Source of the DNA: Firmicutes bacterium CAG:145
GTDB taxonomy: Bacteria; Bacillota; Clostridia; Peptostreptococcales; Anaerovoracaceae
NCBI GenBank assembly: GCA_000435715.1
Contig: FR882601.1
Span: forward strand, 60,841 to 124,840
Direction of reading: 5' to 3'
DNA: 64,000 nt
Shown here: piece by piece, positions 60,401-64,000 of the stretch
Layout: every line of letters starts with the position of its first letter
Position numbering within the stretch: the stretch's first letter is position 1
Position numbers and translations under genes: made by a program
The notes under the pieces: model-generated
Database searches by the model: none
What the model was told of the DNA's origin: nothing
Seen by the model: the letters and a program-made list of their open reading frames with translations, nothing else

Positions 60401-62243
60401 ATATCCTTTCGGCTATTTTTTCAGGTGTAAGGCCGTATCTGTCGGTCAGCTCTTCAAAAGTTCCCTGAGGGACGAAATCATCGGGCCATGCAAAGTTTAT
60501 GACTTTAGTCTTCTTTCCTGCCATGGCTGAGGCCATCTGACGGCCGAAACCTCCCGCTATACTGTTGTCCTCTATGGTGGCTATGACAGCAGGAGCCTTG
60601 TTAATATCCGAAAGAGGAGAAAGATCTAAAGGTTTAACTATAGCAACGTCTACCAATCCCGCCGCTATTCCTCTTCGCTTTAGTATCTCTGCAGTGGCTT
60701 TTCCGCAGCCGGCCATTTTTCCGCATGCCCAGATATCCACCTTCTTTCCGATGATGAGTCGCTGGTTCTTTCCGGAAAAAGTTGACATAATATTTTTATC
60801 ATACTCAGCAGTGCCGCGAGGATATCTTATGGCTACGGGCTGATCTATCTTCAAGGCATAATTTAGCATAGATTTCAGCTGATTTCCATCCTTTGGGGTC
60901 AGAACTGTCATATTGGGAATGGTAGACAGATAAGACAGATCGAACATACCGTGATGAGTCTCTCCGTCAGCGCCTACGCAGCCGGCCCTGTCTATGGCGA
61001 ATACTACAGGAAGCTTCTGCATGCATACGTCTTCAAGTATCTGATCATATGAGCGCTGAAGAAAAGATGAGTATATGCATACTACAGGTTTCATTCCGCC
61101 CTTGGCCAGCCCCGCAGCAAAAGAAACTGCATGTTCTTCTGCGATTCCTACATCAAAAAATCTGTTGGGATATTCTCGGGAAAATTTGTGAAGGCCTGTA
61201 GCCTCGCACATAGCCGCCGTAATGGCCACTATGCGATCGTCCTTTTTCGCCTTTTCCATTAAAAAGTCCCCCATGAGGGAGGAGAATGTTTTGGCGTCGC
61301 TCTTACCTATCACGCTGCCGGTAGTAGGGTCGAAAGGACCTATTCCGTGGAATTTACCGGGAGCTTTCTCGGCATTGATATATCCCTTTCCCTTTTTTGT
61401 TATGACATGGATGAGAACCGGTTCATCTAAAGATTTAGCCTTTCTCATTACGTCGGTGAGCTCTTTTATATCATGGCCGTCTACCGGGCCGAAATAAGTA
61501 AATCCCAGTTCCTCAAAGAGGACTCCCCCATCGTCAAGGATAGAATATTTTATATCGTTTTTAAAGTCGGCCAGGCCGTTTACCAGAGACTTTCCTATGC
61601 TGGGAATGGCGCTGATCCTTCTCTTGATAAATTTTTTGACATCCAGATAACCCTTGGAAGTCCTTAAATTGCCCAGATGTCTGGAAATCCCTCCGGTGTT
61701 GGGAGAAATAGACATGCCGTTGTCGTTTAAGATAACGATGACTTTCGACTTACTGCCTGCGATGTTGTTGAGTCCTTCGTAGGCCATGCCCCCCGTTAGA
61801 GAACCGTCTCCGATGACGGCTATCACCTCATGATCTTCACCCTTTATATCTCTTGCGGCGGCAAGTCCCGCCGCGGCAGAGATAGAGACACTGCTGTGTC
61901 CCGTATCGTAGACATCGTGAGGACTTTCCTTGGATTTAGGAAAACCGCTCAATCCGTCAAGCTGTCTCAGAGTATCGAAGTCACAGGCTCTTCCGGTGAG
62001 AATCTTATGTACGTAAGCCTGATGTCCAACGTCCCAGATGATCTTATCTTTTGGGCTGTCGAACATCTTGTGAAGGGCTATGGTAAGTTCAACTACTCCT
62101 AAGTTTGAAGCCAGATGTCCTCCCGTAACGGAAACTTTGCTTATCAGAAAGTCTCTTATAGAGTAAGATAACAGCTGCATCTCGGATATAGTCATCGACT
62201 TCAAGTCCTGTGGAAAATTATATTCCGTAATATCTGATTTCAT
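60381..62243 (-). CDS. dxs: 1-deoxy-D-xylulose-5-phosphate synthase
   Basis: 620 residues. A thiamine-diphosphate enzyme that condenses pyruvate and glyceraldehyde 3-phosphate, the first step of the MEP isoprenoid pathway. Visible: DVGHQAYVHKILTGR, the ThDP motif GDGSLTGGMAYEGLNN, HVITKKGKGY, EEHAVSFAAGLA and DRAGCVGADGETHHG. It lies with ispA, the next isoprenoid enzyme group, and tlyA. Confidence 0.96.
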   Translation of the reverse strand: MKSDITEYNFPQDLKSMTISEMQLLSYSIRDFLISKVSVTGGHLASNLGVVELTIALHKMFDSPKDKIIWDVGHQAYVHKILTGRACDFDTLRQLDGLSGFPKSKESPHDVYDTGHSSVSISAAAGLAAARDIKGEDHEVIAVIGDGSLTGGMAYEGLNNIAGSKSKVIVILNDNGMSISPNTGGISRHLGNLRTSKGYLDVKKFIKRRISAIPSIGKSLVNGLADFKNDIKYSILDDGGVLFEELGFTYFGPVDGHDIKELTDVMRKAKSLDEPVLIHVITKKGKGYINAEKAPGKFHGIGPFDPTTGSVIGKSDAKTFSSLMGDFLMEKAKKDDRIVAITAAMCEATGLHKFSREYPNRFFDVGIAEEHAVSFAAGLAKGGMKPVVCIYSSFLQRSYDQILEDVCMQKLPVVFAIDRAGCVGADGETHHGMFDLSYLSTIPNMTVLTPKDGNQLKSMLNYALKIDQPVAIRYPRGTAEYDKNIMSTFSGKNQRLIIGKKVDIWACGKMAGCGKATAEILKRRGIAAGLVDVAIVKPLDLSPLSDINKAPAVIATIEDNSIAGGFGRQMASAMAGKKTKVINFAWPDDFVPQGTFEELTDRYGLTPEKIAERICDCLEK

Positions 62244-62270
62244 TTAATATGCCTTCATTTTCTAAAGATT

Positions 62271-63167
62271 TTACTTAGTGCGCTTTGCCAGATCCAAAAC
62301 GAGATTTCTGAAAAATTCGGCATTATCATAATATTTTTCTATGGATTCTACTGCTTTTGCCGTAAGTTCATCTAATCTGTTTCTCGCATGATCGATATCT
62401 AAGATAGAAGTGTAAGTGTTTTTATGCTTTTTCTCATCCGAACCTGCGGCCTTCCCCATTTCATCGGGATTGCCCACCACGTCCATTATATCATCGGCTA
62501 TCTGATAAGCTATTCCTAGGTTCTCTGAATATTTTTCCAGATCGTTTATCATTGAGTCTGTAGGATTGCCTAAATACAGACCTGCTTTTATGGCGGCTCT
62601 GATAAGCGCACCGGTCTTGTTGAGATGTATATACTCGAGCATCTCTTTAGAAGCTATGGCGTTTTCTGCTTCTATGTCCGAAACCTGACCTGCCACCATT
62701 CCTCTGACGCCGGCGCCTTTAGCTATCTCGTAGGCGGCGTTTACTCTCTTTCTTATCTTTTCGGGAGAGTCGTAGAAGAGCATCATATCTTTGCTTATGG
62801 CTTCAAAAGCACAGTTTAAAAGACCGTCTCCGGCCAATATGGCTATGGCGTCTCCGTAGACTTTGTGATTGGTAGGCAGACCTCTTCTGAGATCGTCGTT
62901 GTCCATAGCAGGCAGATCGTCGTGAATGAGAGAATAAGTATGGATATATTCTATGGCGCAGGCGTAGGGAATAGCTTCTCTTATATTGCCTCCTGCGAAT
63001 TCACATGCCGCCAGAAGCAGAACCGGACGCAGCCTCTTTCCTCCTGCAGTGAGGCTGTACTTCATAGATTCATAAAGCGAGATGCTCTTATTGTCTATAT
63101 TGGGTATAAAATCCATCAGATGCTGGTCTACTAGTTCCTTGTACTCGTCAAAGCTTCTTTCTTCCAT
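62271..63167 (-). CDS. ispA: Polyprenyl (farnesyl/geranyl) diphosphate synthase
   Basis: 298 residues. It condenses isopentenyl diphosphate with allylic diphosphates. The first aspartate-rich motif is in HDDLPAMDNDDLRRGLPTNH and the second in YQIADDIMDVVG; GGKRLRPVLL near the N-terminus binds pyrophosphate. The residues before the first motif (YIHTYSLI) suggest a C15-type product. It follows xseB by nine bases. Confidence 0.94.
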   Translation of the reverse strand: MEERSFDEYKELVDQHLMDFIPNIDNKSISLYESMKYSLTAGGKRLRPVLLLAACEFAGGNIREAIPYACAIEYIHTYSLIHDDLPAMDNDDLRRGLPTNHKVYGDAIAILAGDGLLNCAFEAISKDMMLFYDSPEKIRKRVNAAYEIAKGAGVRGMVAGQVSDIEAENAIASKEMLEYIHLNKTGALIRAAIKAGLYLGNPTDSMINDLEKYSENLGIAYQIADDIMDVVGNPDEMGKAAGSDEKKHKNTYTSILDIDHARNRLDELTAKAVESIEKYYDNAEFFRNLVLDLAKRTK

Positions 63168-63176
63168 GATGACCTA

Positions 63177-63356
63177 TTAGACTCCTTCCTCGTAAATCTC
63201 TATTTTTTGTCTGGCGTCCTTGAGAATCTTGCTACATTCTTCATAGCTTTTTATACCGTCCTCGTAACATTGCAGCGCCTCTTCTAAGGTTATGTCTTCA
63301 TCTTTTATCTTTTCTGACATTTCTGCAAGCTTTTTCGCCGATTCTTCAAAAGTCAT
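63177..63356 (-). CDS. xseB: Exodeoxyribonuclease VII small subunit
   Basis: 59 residues from the ATG at 63356, six bases after AGAAGGTG. A single helical hairpin with the family pattern [15 protein letters not shown] and [18 protein letters not shown]. It binds the large subunit XseA, whose gene end it overlaps by 11 bases. Confidence 0.93.
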   Translation of the reverse strand: MTFEESAKKLAEMSEKIKDEDITLEEALQCYEDGIKSYEECSKILKDARQKIEIYEEGV

Positions 63357-64000
63357 AACTTTCACCTTCTTTCAAGTCTGAGATTGTAAACTCCACGCAG
63401 CCGTCTTTCAGATATATTTTATAGCGTTTTAAAGGCTCTAACTTCTTCACCGAAGCGACGACTTTTCCACCGCTCTCTTCTAAAATAGCGTAACCCTTTG
63501 AAAGTATAAATCTCGGGTTATTTTCCTCGAGACTTACATGCTTCTGTTCTATCATATGCGTCAGGCTTTTTAGTTTGGCGTCCATAGAATTTTTCATGGA
63601 CTCATACATCCTGCCGCAGCTCATTTCATAATAAGATGTCTTGTTCTTCAGTTGAGTCAGCAGATTTCTCCTGCTCAATTCTATATCTTCTCTGAGCTTG
63701 CCGTCGTCCGGAACGGCCATTTCGGCCGCTGCCGTAGGAGTCTCAGCCCGCATATCGGCTGCAAAATCACATATGGTGATATCTATCTCATGACCTACTG
63801 CGGAAATTATCGGTATTTCCGATCTGTAAACGGCTCGGGCGAGTATTTCCTCGTTAAATGCCCACAAGTCTTCGGAGGATCCGCCTCCCCTGCCTACTAT
63901 GAGCACATCTGTATCCGGGAACTTTTCGTTTATCATATCCAGTGTCCCGGCTATGTCTGCCGCAGCTTTCTGTCCCTGAACGAGGACCGGAAATACTGTC
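63346..64000 (-). CDS. xseA: Exodeoxyribonuclease VII large subunit, 5' truncated by window edge
   Basis: The frame is open to base 64000 ([20 protein letters not shown] leads into the visible Met at 63936), so the start is outside. The visible 217 or so residues contain the catalytic part [21 protein letters not shown] (quoted in part) and [27 protein letters not shown] (quoted in part), then a coiled-coil region and the C-terminal strand segment. With XseB it degrades single-stranded DNA to short oligonucleotides. Confidence 0.93.
   Translation of the reverse strand, partial: TVFPVLVQGQKAAADIAGTLDMINEKFPDTDVLIVGRGGGSSEDLWAFNEEILARAVYRSEIPIISAVGHEIDITICDFAADMRAETPTAAAEMAVPDDGKLREDIELSRRNLLTQLKNKTSYYEMSCGRMYESMKNSMDAKLKSLTHMIEQKHVSLEENNPRFILSKGYAILEESGGKVVASVKKLEPLKRYKIYLKDGCVEFTISDLKEGESYDF

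Noticed and set aside
1..64000. CRISPR arrays, rRNA, tRNA and insertion sequences
   Set aside because: No regularly spaced repeats, no transposase frames and no tRNA-like or rRNA-like sequence were recognised by eye; a tRNA scan would settle this.

Overview
The window reads as a chromosomal segment of an anaerobic, low-to-mid G+C, Gram-positive endospore-former of class Clostridia. The evidence is spo0A, spoIVB with a BofC-like gene before it, the alaS-ireB-ruvX order, a DUF896 gene, extended purine-rich Shine-Dalgarno sites and near-consensus sigma-A promoters. No rRNA, tRNA, CRISPR array or insertion sequence was recognised. Genus cannot be fixed from the sequence.

Region 1 (1-13072, + strand) is the accessory part and the most unusual. 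It is one tightly overlapping operon, cut by the left window edge: a TagB/TagF-type CDP-glycerol:poly(glycerophosphate) transferase, three ATP-grasp proteins of the sugar-transfer-associated family (two of them tandem proteins with a decayed first copy), a nucleotidyltransferase, an opine dehydrogenase-like enzyme, a 1045-residue CapA / MurF-like ligase / leucine-rich-repeat fusion, a D-Ala-D-Ala ligase and a VanY-like D,D-carboxypeptidase whose natural start appears broken. I infer a surface-polymer pathway in which amide ligases build an amino-acid, opine or peptide decoration, possibly capped with D-Ala-D-Ala outside normal murein synthesis. An LCP-family gene (13202-14653), which could attach such a polymer to the wall, follows with its own start region.

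Region 2 (14768-24867) is core metabolism and the cell cycle: dapA on the minus strand, then asd-uppP-ftsK-rimO-pgsA-cinA and recA, the last with two sigma-A promoters and a LexA box. Region 3 (24868-30882) is a catabolic or transport cassette: an APC permease, two YtcJ-like amidohydrolases and a SARP/BTAD-type regulator. Region 4 (30923-36966) holds rplU (with an extra C-terminal domain), rpmA (without the usual Firmicute N-terminal extension), obgE, a degenerate M23 membrane protein, an HD hydrolase and a paired radical-SAM system. Region 5 (36969-41285) holds a ComEA-like protein, bofC-like, spoIVB, spo0A and small genes. Region 6 (41293-47916) is iscS-iscU-mnmA, a small membrane protein, then alaS-ireB-ruvX.

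Region 7 (48072-49857) has a zinc-ribbon protein, a YneA-like SOS division inhibitor under three evenly spaced LexA-like sites, an unassigned structured nucleic-acid element and a secreted SGNH hydrolase. Region 8 (49844-64000, all minus strand) is a long housekeeping series, read right to left: xseA (cut by the window), xseB, ispA, dxs, tlyA, an aminotransferase, mutS, mutL, miaA, a tyrosine recombinase, a YnbB-like PLP enzyme and a TVP38/TMEM64 membrane protein. Start codons were chosen by Shine-Dalgarno spacing and family N-termini and often differ from the longest possible reading frame.
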